DNA from: Siphonodentalium dalli
Taxonomy: Eukaryota; Mollusca; Scaphopoda; Gadilida; Siphonodentaliidae
Length of the DNA stretch: 64,000 nt
Direction: 5' to 3'
Assembly (NCBI GenBank): GCA_032622095.1
Contig: CP136065.1
Location: 214,130,151 to 214,194,150 of the forward strand
Part shown: piece after piece, positions 47,407 to 58,660 of the stretch
Numbering within the stretch: position 1 is the stretch's first letter
Layout: each line of letters begins with the position of its first letter
Made by a program: the position numbers and the translations under genes
Notes under the pieces: generated by a model
Database searches by the model: none
Told to the model about the DNA's origin: nothing
Seen by the model: only the letters and a program-made list of their open reading frames with translations

Positions 47407-48240
47407 GAATTAGTCTTCCTTTGGTGTATATGTCCTTATTACATATAATGCAACTCTTCTTATCCTCATTCTTCCATGATGATGTGTACTTTAGAACTCT
47501 CCTAGAACTGCGTCGAACTGTGGGTGATGAAACAGAATCATTTGAATTTAGTTTGTCCTGGATTTGGTTAACTTTCGGAGATGATTGTGGAGGCGATAGT
47601 ATTTTATGTTGTGACTTTATGTGAGCTTCTTTGAAAAAGAAGGACTTGCACTGTTTATGAGCCCATTTTTCTGTCGGATCTGTCCAATTCACTATTTCAT
47701 GAACTTTATTGTATCAATGAATAACACTCTTCCATTGTTCGGCAAAACTTTCAAATTTGTCATTGTCAGTAATCTTCTGAAATCCTGCCCTCTTACTGTT
47801 TTTTTTTTGTCACAACCAGTAAAACATATCTGGCACATCACCCTGCCATGAGCAACATGTGTCGCTGTGAATTTTGGTTCCGGTAAGTAATCATCAGTGC
47901 TTTGAACACCTGCACTATCTTGGTGACTCTCATCTTCCACCACTGGTGACTTATCAGCATCTGAAATTAGAAGAATAGTCAGAAGATTAGAGTTGGAAAC
48001 ATTACAGATATTAATATTTCTTAACCCTTTCATGACTGGAGCTTCCTGAAAACCCTGTGCCAAATGTATGGGCAATTCACATAGATAAGATAAAGCACTG
48101 AAAGCACTGGCACATGGTTCTTAATGATGCACCTGCGCAGCTCCCATCTTGAAAGAGTTAATCTTGAGTTAAATATTACTAAATTAATTGAATTATTAAC
48201 GAAATGACTTTCCATACATTTTTCAACAGATAAGGGTTAA

Positions 48241-49039
48241 GTCAGTCTGGGTGAACGTCGACTCTATATTTGAAATATAGAGTCTGGAGCTTATGTAGCC
48301 AAAACCATTTCTATTCAGCGAAGAGCTTCCCCAAAATGACGTCACGGATTAAAAAAAATACATCGATGATTGACAGGTGTCCCCACGTGTTATTTGTTGT
48401 GCTTCGCAATAGTAATGGCCTGTGTCGCGACATCAAATTACAGCAGATAATATTTGTCGTGTGTGCGACTATTCTTTTTCGGGAGATGAACTCGCTGCAT
48501 CACCCGGAAAGCTGCATCCGAGAGCAAAAAATAAGGTCGTCATCAAAAATGATGCTTTAGAACTATTTAAAAGCATAAAATTAAGTCATTTCCTCGGTGT
48601 TAACTTTCAGATGATTTTTTTACGACAAATAATTTGATTTGCAAACCATGGTACAATAAAGTAAATCAAATACACGGACGTGAGTGAGTTCTATTTATAT
48701 TTATGGGAGGCCAAGTTGGTACCATGCGCAGGCCTATCTATCAGGTCTAGCACATCCTTCAAATTAATCCGAATCGTACCGAATATATAATTTCGAAGCC
48801 ATTGTTTCTGTCTGTTGTATTTGCAAGCATCGCTTTCGATCGGAGAAATTCCGCTCTGTTACTCCGCCCACTGACACTTGTTTATTAACCCATACGGTTT
48901 CATTGGACGGAAAATAATTTACGCAATCAATCAGATTACGGAATCCCGAGGACTTAGAAATGAGATTTCGATGTTATCCGTCAGACCTTATATTCAATGT
49001 TGTAATGAATATTTAGGTATGAGTTTACTCAGACTGGGG
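48241..49039. mobile_element. TTAA element 1 nested in the right arm
   Basis: Between TTAA 48237-48240 and TTAA 49040-49043. Inverted ends contain CAGTCTGGGTGAAC (left) and CAGTCTGAGTAAAC (right, reverse complement). It holds a plus-strand frame at 48422-48637 starting MSRHQITADNICRVCDYSF, with a CxxC pair, possibly the first exon of its own transposase (inference). Confidence 0.7.
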
Positions 49040-49043
49040 TTAA

Positions 49044-49678
49044 GTCAGGCCTTTAGATTAGGCTAATTTGGGGACATTTTGGGGGACCGAGGTGGTGGGT
49101 TTGCGAGGAGGGGGGGGGGTACCCCCTAGTGACTATTGGGGGTACGGGGTTTTTTCCCGGGGAGAATTTTTTTTAAAGTGAGCCTAAAATGGGGGCTGTC
49201 TGGTTGTTTATGAAGCATATGAAAGGTGAAAGAAATGAACCAATGGCCCCCATATCATTTCCTGGCAACTTGGGCTTGTTTCAGCATTCAGCAAGTTATA
49301 TTACCCTTACATTTTCAAGTTTTGTAGGTCACAATTTATTGAATATTGGGAATATTGGATCATTTGACATCAACAAAGCCATTTTATAGATGTATGGTGC
49401 TTGAAAGTTCACCAAGCAGTCCACCAACACACTGTTCATGGGTATTTCCAATTAAAATTTAATTTAATCTAACTACATGTACATGTATATGTGAACCTGA
49501 AAAAAGTTAGAAAGTTGATTTGTTGTGGTCAAATGAAGCAATATACACACACAAACAGGTCATAAAAAGGGTGATTTTGCGGTGACATTTTGTCAAATGT
49601 GCCTTCTAATTTGGGGACATTTCTATAATTTGGGGACATCGGTAAACGCTGTGAGTTGTGGGGAATATTAAGGCCTGG
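49044..49678. mobile_element. TTAA element 2, adjacent and sharing the middle TTAA
   Basis: Between TTAA 49040-49043 and TTAA 49679-49682. Ends GTCAGGCCTTTAGATT and CCAGGCCTTAATATT (right, reverse complement). Contains G-rich runs near 49108-49165 and 'tttggggacat' repeated three times. No coding domain recognised. Confidence 0.7.
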
Positions 49679-50275
49679 TTAAGTAAGCCATAGTCATTTG
49701 AATTAAAATTTTCTCCGCTTAAATTCTTAGAGTAGGGTTTAGAAAAATGAACATTTGCTTAAATCATGATATGTCACAAAATTATTTGTGAAAAATATTT
49801 CTCTAACATTGACCTTGTAGATGTACATGCACATACTATGAAAAAAGCTAAAATTGTATTTCAATATGTTGTTTGGACTCATTTCATCAAATAAACACTC
49901 CCAATGTATATATTAACATAACAATTGATTGTTTCAATGCTATATTTTACTCACCTTCCATATTTGTAACTCCAGATTGATTTTCAGTTTTAAAAATTTG
50001 TGCTTCTGGAACTTTTAAAAGTTGACCATAATTCAAAAAACATGGAACCGGAAGCGGAACAATGCTAAACAAAAATTAGGAATAACCAGATATGATGGAA
50101 CATAGTTTCCTGGATTGGAAATTACTTGATTAGTCGTTTTATCTATCGTATTGAAGATTTACACAAGCCAATTTATCAAATATCTTAAAGAAAATGAGCT
50201 TTCTTTTTCTTTATTATACATTTTTGGGTGTTAAATGGATATGATTTATTCAAATAATTGGGACAGGATATACTA

Positions 50276-51232
50276 GAGGGTATCACCCCCCTCCCCCCTG
50301 AATCCTGAATACGAGTTAATTTTGGGGGGTGAATCCTGAATACGAGTTAATTTTGGGGGGTGAATCCTGAATACATGTTAAGAAATAATACATAGAAGTT
50401 ACATAGACACATTGTGATGCCGGTCGCGTTATGAGGCCGTTATGATACCATTAATGATACTTTATGACCAGGGACGTGGCTAGAGGGTTTCCGTTGGGGG
50501 GTGTCCACCTTGGGAAATTCCAACTGCACCCCCCTCCTTGAGTCAGAATCAGACCGAACACAAGTTTTGCATAATTCCATTTGCACCCCCCTCCTTGCAC
50601 CTCAGTGTTTAGGCCTAATATCCTATATCTTCATAAACCATGATTCTATATTCCCGGTATGAGAAAATTCAGATATTTTAACCTGAAATATTGCATAAAT
50701 CCTAACATCTAGTGGTCTAAGAAAATCGCAAATCCTAGCATCCAGACTGGCCTCAACTAAAGCTTTCCTATAGTGTTGGAAATTTCAAACCTCATATTCC
50801 CCTTCAGGTTGGAAAATTCTCCAACTGATGACCACAAGTTTGACCAAATGTAGTAAAATATTGTTAAACTTATTAGCATTTTTGTATTGGCCACAGGGGA
50901 GAGACAATGACACACCGGGCCGACCATGGTTCGGCCCGGTGTGCGAATTTTTTTTAATCTGAACAAGAAAATCGCAAAATCCTAGCATCTAGACTGGCGT
51001 CAAGCATTTTTAGCATGTTTATGATGGCACGGTGGTCGAATATGCCCAAGAAGCTATTATACCCACCCATTCACACAGATAACTAGCACAAACTATTACT
51101 TTGCGCCATCAAAACCTGCGTCCAAGATGTTTTGCTTGAACCCGAATACCAGTTAATTCGGGGGTATGAATCCCGCGTACGGCTTCAAAACACCCTGAAT
51201 CCCGCGTACCGAAAAGGGGGGATGATACCCTC
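50276..51232. mobile_element. Inverted-repeat element with GAGGGTATCA ends and 6-bp TSD
   Basis: Left GAGGGTATCACCCCCC, right (reverse complement) GAGGGTATCATCCCCCC. ATACTA is repeated at 50270-50275 and 51233-51238, and the left palindrome arm at about 45485-45510 shows the empty site. The interior has 'gaatcctgaatacgagttaa' units and a GGGCCGACCATGGTTCGGCCC hairpin region near 50917-50940. Part of the interior resembles 60830-61130. Confidence 0.8.
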
Positions 51233-52099
51233 ATACTAACTGTATTTGAAGCTGTAGCTTGGATTATAAGCTGGAAGAAAGTGCCAATTCTGGAAAACTG
51301 GTCCACAATTTAAGGGTTTTTAGGGCAGAACATCAAAATTGGGGTTCAGACCCTCAATATTGGGGGTTCAGACCCATAAACCCTAATTTTGTGACAATTT
51401 GGGCAATATCCTATCAGCACCAACACTAGAAATGATAATTACTACTAAATTGAAGTGAAAGAGACAGAAAAATTATTTATCTAGGATGTCAAATTTTGAC
51501 CAATAAGTTTGAAACCCAAAATTGGGGTTCAGGCCCCTGAAACCCTGATTTTAGATCTTAAAACTATTTTTTAAAATGGTACAAAGAATATCAATATTAT
51601 TGCATAGTAAATTAAATTTATTGGGGGGAATCAAATATATTTTTAGGCATACAATCTGGGGAATAAGGGCTGAACCCCAAAATTGGGGTTCAGGCTGCTA
51701 ATACCCTAATTTTGGTTCTTTTTACAAAAATTTCGCTGGAATATGATGAGAATTAATGTCTGCTTACTACATTTAAGTGAATTGAACTAACAAATATTAT
51801 TTATTGGTGTGAAATCTGAGAAAAAAGGGCTGAAACTCGAAATTGGGGTTCAGGCCCCTAAAACCCTAACTTGGGCACCTTTTTAAAAAAATCAGCCGGC
51901 ACCATGAAATTCCTCATCGAAAAGTACCCTAGAAACCATTCTCAATATAAAGTGAACACCATTTCCCTACGGAGCGTGTTTCTGAGACCGACTATTTCTA
52001 TACTAAATGGATTTTCCCGGTCAATTAAAGTGTACATTATCGATTTTCAGGGATGTAATCATGTTAAGGTGATAAAAGCAGACGACAGATAAATCAAAA

Positions 52100-52625
52100 G
52101 GAGCCCCATATACATGTATATTGATGGAAATAAAATAAAAGGTCAGCAGACCACAGTGTCCCACGAAAAAGTGGCAAGTCGATGCCGCTTTGTTGAAGAA
52201 ATTAAAACAAAATGTTGAAAAGGGTTAATAACTCCGTAAAAAAAAAAATTCCGTCATCTATATACATGTTGCACATCTCCAATATGTGGGTAACAATACT
52301 CTGAAGTTTCAAATATCTACGATCAAAACTGTAGGAGGAGTTGATTACACCACGAAGGTACCCTCATACAGAAAATTATAAAAGTCAAAAAGGGTTAATA
52401 ACTCCGTCAAAAGAAAAATTTTCAGTCATCTATATACATGTTGCACATCTTCAATATATGGGCAACAATATTCTGAAGTTTCAAATCTCTGGGAGGAAAT
52501 CTGTAGGAGGAGATGATTAGACCATGAAGGTACTCAAAAGTGTGACAGACGAACGGACGGACGGACGAACGAACGTACGGACGGACCCCGTTTCTATAGC
52601 CCCCCAAAAATAAATTTTTCGGGGG
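52100..52625. mobile_element. Tandem-core element with (ACGG)-type microsatellite and hairpin end
   Basis: Two ~180-bp units with 'agggttaataactccgt' and 'tatacatgttgcacatct', then a GACGAACGGACGGACGG stretch at 52549-52586, then a terminal stem built on GCCCCCCAAAAA / TTTTTCGGGGG. Confidence 0.65.
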
Positions 52626-52746
52626 ACAATAATAATTGACCTATGGTCGATTGTTGAACTTAGTACTAGTACCTGAACATTTCCTGAGGAATAACTACTA
52701 ATCCATTATGCTTTAGTATAATAAGGGTTAATCATTCATTATTGGG

Positions 52747-55700
52747 ATTGATTACTATACTCATCCTCCATGTCGTCGTAACCGAGATTGATGTCTGTGG
52801 TGAACCCATTCCTGTCAGGCAGGAGGACATCAGTGATCCATGTCGTCATAACCGAGATTGATTACTATACTCACCCTCCATGTCGTCATAACCGAGATTG
52901 ATTACTATACTCACCCTCCATGTCGTCGTAACCAAGATTGATTACTATACTCACCCTCCATGTCATCGTAACCGAGACTGATTACTATACTCAACCTCCA
53001 TGTCGTCGTAACCGAGATAGATTACTATACTCACCCTCCATGTCATCGTAGCCGAGATTGATTACTATTTTCACCCTCCATGTCGTCGTAACCGAGATTG
53101 ATTACTATTTTCACCCTCCATGTCGTCGTAACCGAGATTGATTACTATACTCACCCTCCATGTCGTCGTAACCGAGATTGATTACTATACTCATCCTCCA
53201 TGTCGTCATAACCGAGATTGATTACTATTTTCACCCTCCATGTCGTCGTAACCGAGATTGATTACTATACTCATCCTCCATGTCGTCGTAACCGAGATTG
53301 ATTACTATACTCATCCTCCATGTCGTCATAACCGAGATTGATTACTATTTTCACCCTCCATGTCGTCGTAACCGAGATTGATTACTATTTTCACCCTCCA
53401 TGTCGTCGTAACCGAGATTGATTACTATTTTCACCCTCCATGTCGTCGTAACCGAGATTGATTACTATACTCATCCTCCATGTCGTCGTAACCGAGATTG
53501 ATTACTATACTCATCCTCCATGTCGTCATAACCGAGATTGATTACTATTTTCACCCTCCATGTCGTCGTAACCGAGATTGACTACTATACTCATCCTCCA
53601 TGTCGTCGTAACCGAGATTGATTACTATACTCATCCTCCATGTCGTCATAACCGAGATTGATTACTATACTCACCCTCCATGTCGTCGTAACCGAGATTG
53701 ATTACAACACTAACCCTCCATGTCGTCATAACCGAGATTGATTACTATACTCACCCTCCATGTTGTCGTAACCGAGATTGATTACTATACTCACCCTCCA
53801 TGTCGTCGTAACCGAGATTGATTACTATACTCACCCTCCATGTCATCGTAACCGAGACTGATTACTATACTCACCCTCCATGTCGTCGTAACCGAGATTG
53901 ATTACTATACTCACCCTCCATGTCGTCGTAAACGAGATTGATTACAACACTAACCCTCCATGTCGTCGTAAACGAGATTGATTACAACACTAACCCTCCA
54001 TGTCGTCGTAACCGAGATTGATTACTATACTCACCCTCCATGTCGTCGTAACCGAGATTGATGTCTGTGGTGAACCCATTCCTGTCAGGCAGGAGGATAT
54101 CACTGATCCATGTCGTCATAAACGAGATTGATTACTATACTCACCCTCCATGTCGTCGTAACCGAGACTGATTACTATACTAACCCTCCATGTCATCGTA
54201 ACCGAGATTGATTACTATACTCACCCTCCATGTCGTCGTAACCGAGACTGATTACTATACTAACCCTCCATGTCGTCGTAACCGAGATTGATTACTACAC
54301 TAACCCTCCATGTCGTCATAACCGAGATTGATTACTATTTTCACCCTCCATGTCGTCGTAACCGAGATTGATTACTAAACTAACCCTCCATGTCGTCGTA
54401 ACCGAGACTGATTACTATACTAACCCTCCATGTCGTCATAACCGAGATTGATTACTATTTTCACCCTCCATGTCGTCGTAACCGAGATTGATTACTATAC
54501 TCACCCTCCATGTCGTCGTAACCGAGATTGATTACAACACTAACCCTCCATGTCGTCGTAACCGAGATTGATTGCTATACTCACCCTCCATGTCGTCGTA
54601 AACGAGATTGATTACTATACTCATCCTCCATGTCGTCGTAACCGAGATTGATGTCTGTGGTGAACCCATTCCTGTCAGGCAGGAGGATATCACTGATCCA
54701 TGTCGTCATAACCGAGATTGATTACTATACTCACCCTCCATGTCATCGTAACCGAGACTGATTACTATACTCACCCTCCATGTCGTCATAACCGAGATTG
54801 ATTACTATACTCACCCTCCATGTCATCGTAACCGAGACTGATTACTAAACTCACCCTCCATGTCGTCATAACCGAGATTGATGTCTGTGGTGAACCCATT
54901 TATGTCAGGCAGGAGGATATCAGTGATACATGTCGTCGTAACCGAGATTGATTACTATACTCACCCTCCATGTCATCGTAACCGAGATTGATTACTATAC
55001 TCACCCTCCATGTCATCGTAACCGAGTCTGATTACTATACTCACCCTCCATGTCGTCATAACCGAGATTGATGTCTGTGGTGAACCCATTTATGTCAGGC
55101 AGGAGGATATCACTGATCCATGTCGTCATAACCGAGATTGATTACTATACTCACCCTCCATGTCATCGTAACCGAGACTGATTACTATACTCACCCTCCA
55201 TGTCATCGTAACCGAGTCTGATTACTATACTCACCCTCCATGTCGTCATAACCGAGATTGATGTCTGTGGTGAACCCATTTATGTCAGGCAGGAGGATAT
55301 CACTGATCCATGTCGTCGTAACCGAGATTGATTACTATACTCACCCTCCATGTCGTCGTAACCGAGATTGATTACTATTTTCACCCTCCATGTCGTCGTA
55401 ACCGAGATTGATTACTATACTCACCCTCCATGTCATCGTAACCGAGACTGATTACTATACTCACCCTCCATGTCGTTGTAAACGAGATTGATTACTACAC
55501 TAACCCTCCATGTCGTGTAACCGAGATTGATTACTATACTCACCCTCCATGTCGTCGTAACCGAGATTGATGTCTGTGGTGAACCCATTTATGTCAGGCA
55601 GGAGGATATCACTGATCCATGTCGTCGTAACCGAGATTGATTACTATACTCACCCTCCATGTCGTCGTAACCGAGATTGATTACTATTTTCACCCTCCAT

Positions 55701-56052
55701 GTCGTCGTAACCGAGATTGATTACTATACTCACCCTCCATGTCATCGTAACCGAGACTGATTACTATACTCACCCTCCATGTCGTTGTAAACGAGATTGA
55801 TTACTACACTAACCCTCCATGTCGTCGTAACCGAGATTGATTACTATTTTCACCCTCCATGTCGTCGTAACCGAGATTGATTACTATTTTCACCCTCCAT
55901 GTCGTCGTAACCGAGATTGATTACTATACTCACCCTCCATGTCATCGTAACCGAGACTGATTACTATACTCACCCTCCATGTCGTTGTAAACGAGATTGA
56001 TTACTACACTAACCCTCCATGTCGTGTAACCGAGATTGATTACTATACTCAC
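52747..56052. repeat. 40-bp minisatellite of mutarotase exon-2 splice donors (about 80 units)
   Basis: Each 40-bp unit, read on the minus strand, has 14 nt of intron start (GTGAGTATAGTAAT) and 26 nt of exon end (CAATCTCGGTTACGACGACA then TGGAGG), so every unit regenerates an exon/donor border. Variants: donor intact (GTGAGT), weakened (GTGAAA or GTTAGT) or destroyed (ATGAGT). About seven longer units (for example near 52789, 54061, 54650, 54880, 55069, 55260, 55570) carry about 40 extra nt of exon 2 ('gatgtctgtggtgaaccca'). One unit is 39 bp (about 55515). The unit touching the exon has an intact donor. Confidence 0.95.
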
Positions 56053-56183
56053 CCTCCATGTCGTCGTAACCGAGATTGATGTCTGTGGTGAACCCATTTA
56101 TGTCAGGCAGGAGGATATCAGTGATACATGCACCAAAATCTATGATCCTGACAGTCACATGTTTCTCATTGGTTAGAGTGTAT
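56053..56183 (-). CDS. GALM: Galactose mutarotase exon 2
   Basis: 131 nt, phase 2 in and phase 1 out; acceptor TGATTGCAG, donor GTGAGT. It encodes YTLTNEKHVTVRIIDFGACI, then TDILLPDINGFTTDINLGYD and DMEG across the join. This is the first beta-strand region of mutarotases ('..v.i...GA.i..l..PD..G...dv.LG...'). The low-coordinate end is copied about 80 times into intron 2. Only the first donor (intron starting at 56052) keeps the frame into exon 3; each further unit would add 40 nt, so using the second or third donor would shift frame. Confidence 0.93.
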
Positions 56184-57400
56184 CTGCAATCAGAAGTATA
56201 TTGTTTGAATGGATGCTTACTTCAGAAGTTACTTGGTTGTTTTAGTAGAAGCTTAAAATTAACTCAATAAGGCACTCTTGTTAGTAGGGATGCGGACCGG
56301 AGCGCCCTGGATCAGAACAGACCGCCTTCACTGGAACACTTTGAACCACTCCACCCACCCCACTCTGGTACTTTCCTGTCCAGTCCACTTTTTGTGTGTT
56401 GATAGCTTCAAGCAGAAGTAAACTAATACTATCAGGTTTACCAGGGGATTATATATTTTATGTTTTTACCTGTCAAATGCGAAGTTTATATATACATGTA
56501 TATTGTTATTATTGTATTATAATTTTCCCCATATATATATGGATGAATAAATATCTCTCTCTCAGTCTCAGTGCTGTATGAACCACCCCTTACACATGTT
56601 AACCATGGCTGGCATTGGGATTGTGGGTGATTATTTCTATCGTAGAATAGTAGTTCTTTGTTTGATATAAATTGACTTGCTTCAAATTCAGTTTGGTCCC
56701 CAAATTACGCCCAATACCTAGTAATTCTTATTTGTCTCAAGTTCCGTCCAGGGTTCCACTGATTGCTGAAATATGTTTATTCGAACATTAAGTCACTGAA
56801 AGACTAGGGCTGCTATTATGAACCCAAGATAGTTGCATCTGACGATTTCCGTTAATATTTGACAGTCAATTCCGATCATAATGAAGTGCCACCATTTTTC
56901 TTCATATTTTGATTCAAAACAATCTTTTTTGTTATTTATTGCCGTTAAATTGAGCTAGAAGTTCCATCTAAAGGAAATAAAATTTAAAATTTAATTTAAA
57001 GAAAATGTAAACGGTCTTTATCATTTGAGAAATTTTATATATGTATCTGAGAATACGTGAATGTGGACAGGTTCGATCTCAATTTCTACATACATCTGTA
57101 TATACCAATATATCTTGCAGTCATTAGATTCAATTCATGTAATGTAGAAATACATGTGCCAAACCGCACATAGACTAAGGTATGATTGTGTCAAATTTAT
57201 ATTATCTGCATATGTTTACTAGCAGAGCAAGTCACCTCGATCGCCTCATCAGTTCAATTCACACTGAGCACAGGGGTGTTGAATCTCCAAAGAAACTGCC
57301 AAACAATAGATTGATAATTGCCATCGATTAAATAACGGAATGGTGTCTCGATAATGTAGACGGTGAGTCATCAGATGCATGCAAATGACAGACTTAGTGT
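56184..57400. other. Intron 1, right part, nothing recognised
   Basis: No exon or clear element boundary, apart from short AT-rich simple sequence near 56520-56545. Confidence 0.5.
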
Positions 57401-57409
57401 AACAGAACG

Positions 57410-57570
57410 AGAAAGAGGAGTGCGGGAGTCACACCGAAATTTGGCAGCACTCAAAATCCCAAGCCGGTCACCCATCCATGGACTAACTGAGCTCGACGTT
57501 GCTTAACTTCACATAAAACATCTAACAGCTGTGATCAGAGATTTATATTTACAATGCGACCGCTACACTA
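57410..57570 (-). repeat. 5S-rRNA-derived SINE, copy 1 (intron 1)
   Basis: On the minus strand: GAAGTTAAGCAACGTCGAGC, then GGATGGGTGACCGGCTTGGG and GTGCTGCC. This follows the 3' half of 5S rRNA including the internal promoter boxes. Upstream is a 'tagtgtagcggtcgcattgt' head and downstream a GACTCCC...CTCGTTCTGTTACA tail shared with copy 2. The 5' half of 5S is not preserved, so this is a SINE or pseudogene and not a functional 5S gene. Confidence 0.75.
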
Positions 57571-57644
57571 CTACCCCATTCTTTTTGAGATTCACTGAAT
57601 CTCACCCGAGTCCTCCCCCAGAGCAGTCGCATCATGACACAGAC

Positions 57645-57880
57645 GAGCCCCCAGTGTAACAGAACGAGAGAGAGAAGTGTGGGAGTCACACCAAAAGTTG
57701 GCAGCACCTGAAATCCCAAGCCGGTCACCCATCTTAGAAGGACTAACCGAGCTCGACGTTGCTTAACTTCAGTGATTACACAAAGCGTCTGACGGCTGTG
57801 ACCAAGAGATCTAGACCTCTCGATCAGAGAAGTCATTGGCCTTCTATATTTACAACGCGGCCGCTACACTAGTAATATAT
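57645..57880 (-). repeat. 5S-rRNA-derived SINE, copy 2 (intron 1)
   Basis: Same order as copy 1: 'tagtgtagcggccgcgttgt' head, a ~50-bp linker with CTTCTCTGATCGAGAGGTC, then GAAGTTAAGCAACGTCGAGC, a short insertion (GATGGGTGACC preceded by 'ccttcta'), GGCTTGGGATTTC and the same tail. Direct repeat of copy 1 about 235 bp away. The linker is longer here, making this the more complete copy. Confidence 0.75.
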
Positions 57881-58505
57881 TTTCGTTTTTTGTCACTTCC
57901 TAGAGGGTCTGAACAGACAAGCAAAGATGCAGTACATTTCTATTATGGTCATCTCCCATGAATAGCGTTCATGCATCTGTTTCCAAAATATTGTAGAAAC
58001 ATTGCAATAAAGAGCGTTCTCAGATATGATATTTCATAACCCATTAAAATTGAAGATGATTTTGTGGATTTACATGATACATGTGTGTTACCAATGATTA
58101 CCAATGTGTTACCAATGGTTATTTTTTCCCCTTAAAATTTGTTACATATTCTATGTCATTCATTGTATTCATTATGATACCACATTTTTTTTTAGATAAG
58201 AAAGAGTAGTGAAATAAATACATAGAAAATTCAATATCAAACAGAATATTATCGTTTCCCATCCAGATGGCACTTTTCAAAAAATTTGAAAAAAATAACA
58301 CAGTATTAAATAATACCTGCAGGCATAGGCCTACCCTGATTCACCACACCAAATTTGGTTAAAATCACCCAGTCGTCTGGCAGTACAATCAGACACACAG
58401 ACAGACAATGAACCATCCGTGCATTGTTTGTACTAGTAGGGTTGCAGTGTTCTGCAGCAAAGATTTCCTGTGGATCACCGCGAGAATTATAAGCCTATAA
58501 CTCTG

Positions 58506-58660
58506 AATGTCTGCTAATCACCATCGCTTCAAATAATGTCTGCTAATCACCGTCGCTTCAAATAATGTCTGCTAATCACTGTCGCTTCAAATAATGTCTG
58601 CTAATCACAGTCGCTTCAAATAATGTCTGCTAATGATTAATCACAGTCGCTTCAAATCGC
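58506..58660. repeat. 29-bp tandem repeat, five units
   Basis: Unit 'aatgtctgctaatcac' plus 'cgtcgcttcaaat', first starts at 58506 and 58535. The last unit has a 7-base insertion. Intron 1. Confidence 0.85.

Larger units (their letters stand above)
47407..49961 (-). pseudogene. Palindrome-borne gene, right-arm mirror copy
   Basis: The same gene on the opposite strand: mini-exon ATGGAAG at 49955-49961, main exon from 47960 down to the loop. It encodes VVEDESHQDSAGVQSTDDYL, MCQICFTGCDKK and further SSRRVLKYTSSWKNEDKKSC then IICNKDIYTKGRLI. It differs from the left copy by scattered substitutions and a longer A-run at the same frameshift site. Its intron is expanded by the two TTAA elements at 48241-49678. 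Confidence 0.6.
44743..51994. mobile_element. 7.25-kb palindromic transposon derivative in mutarotase intron 2
   Basis: The ends TAGTCGGTCTCAGAAACACG and exact inverted partner lie between TTT at 44740-44742 and TTT at 51995-51997. Removing it restores a TTAACCCTTTCTATACTAA-type repeat known elsewhere in the window, so the insertion is precise with a 3-bp duplication. The left arm is 44743-47359, the loop only 47 nt (47360-47406) and the right arm 47407-51994. Arm length differs because of a ~440-bp insertion on the left (about 45903-46340) and three insertions on the right (48241-49678 as two elements, 50276-51232). Both arms carry the 5' part of the same coding gene. Confidence 0.88.

Noticed and set aside
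57549-57836. 95-codon minus-strand frame
   Set aside because: It runs through the 5S-derived SINE and its linker.
57410-57880. Functional 5S rRNA genes
   Set aside because: The 5' half does not match 5S and there are indels in the conserved part; a SINE or pseudogene fits better.
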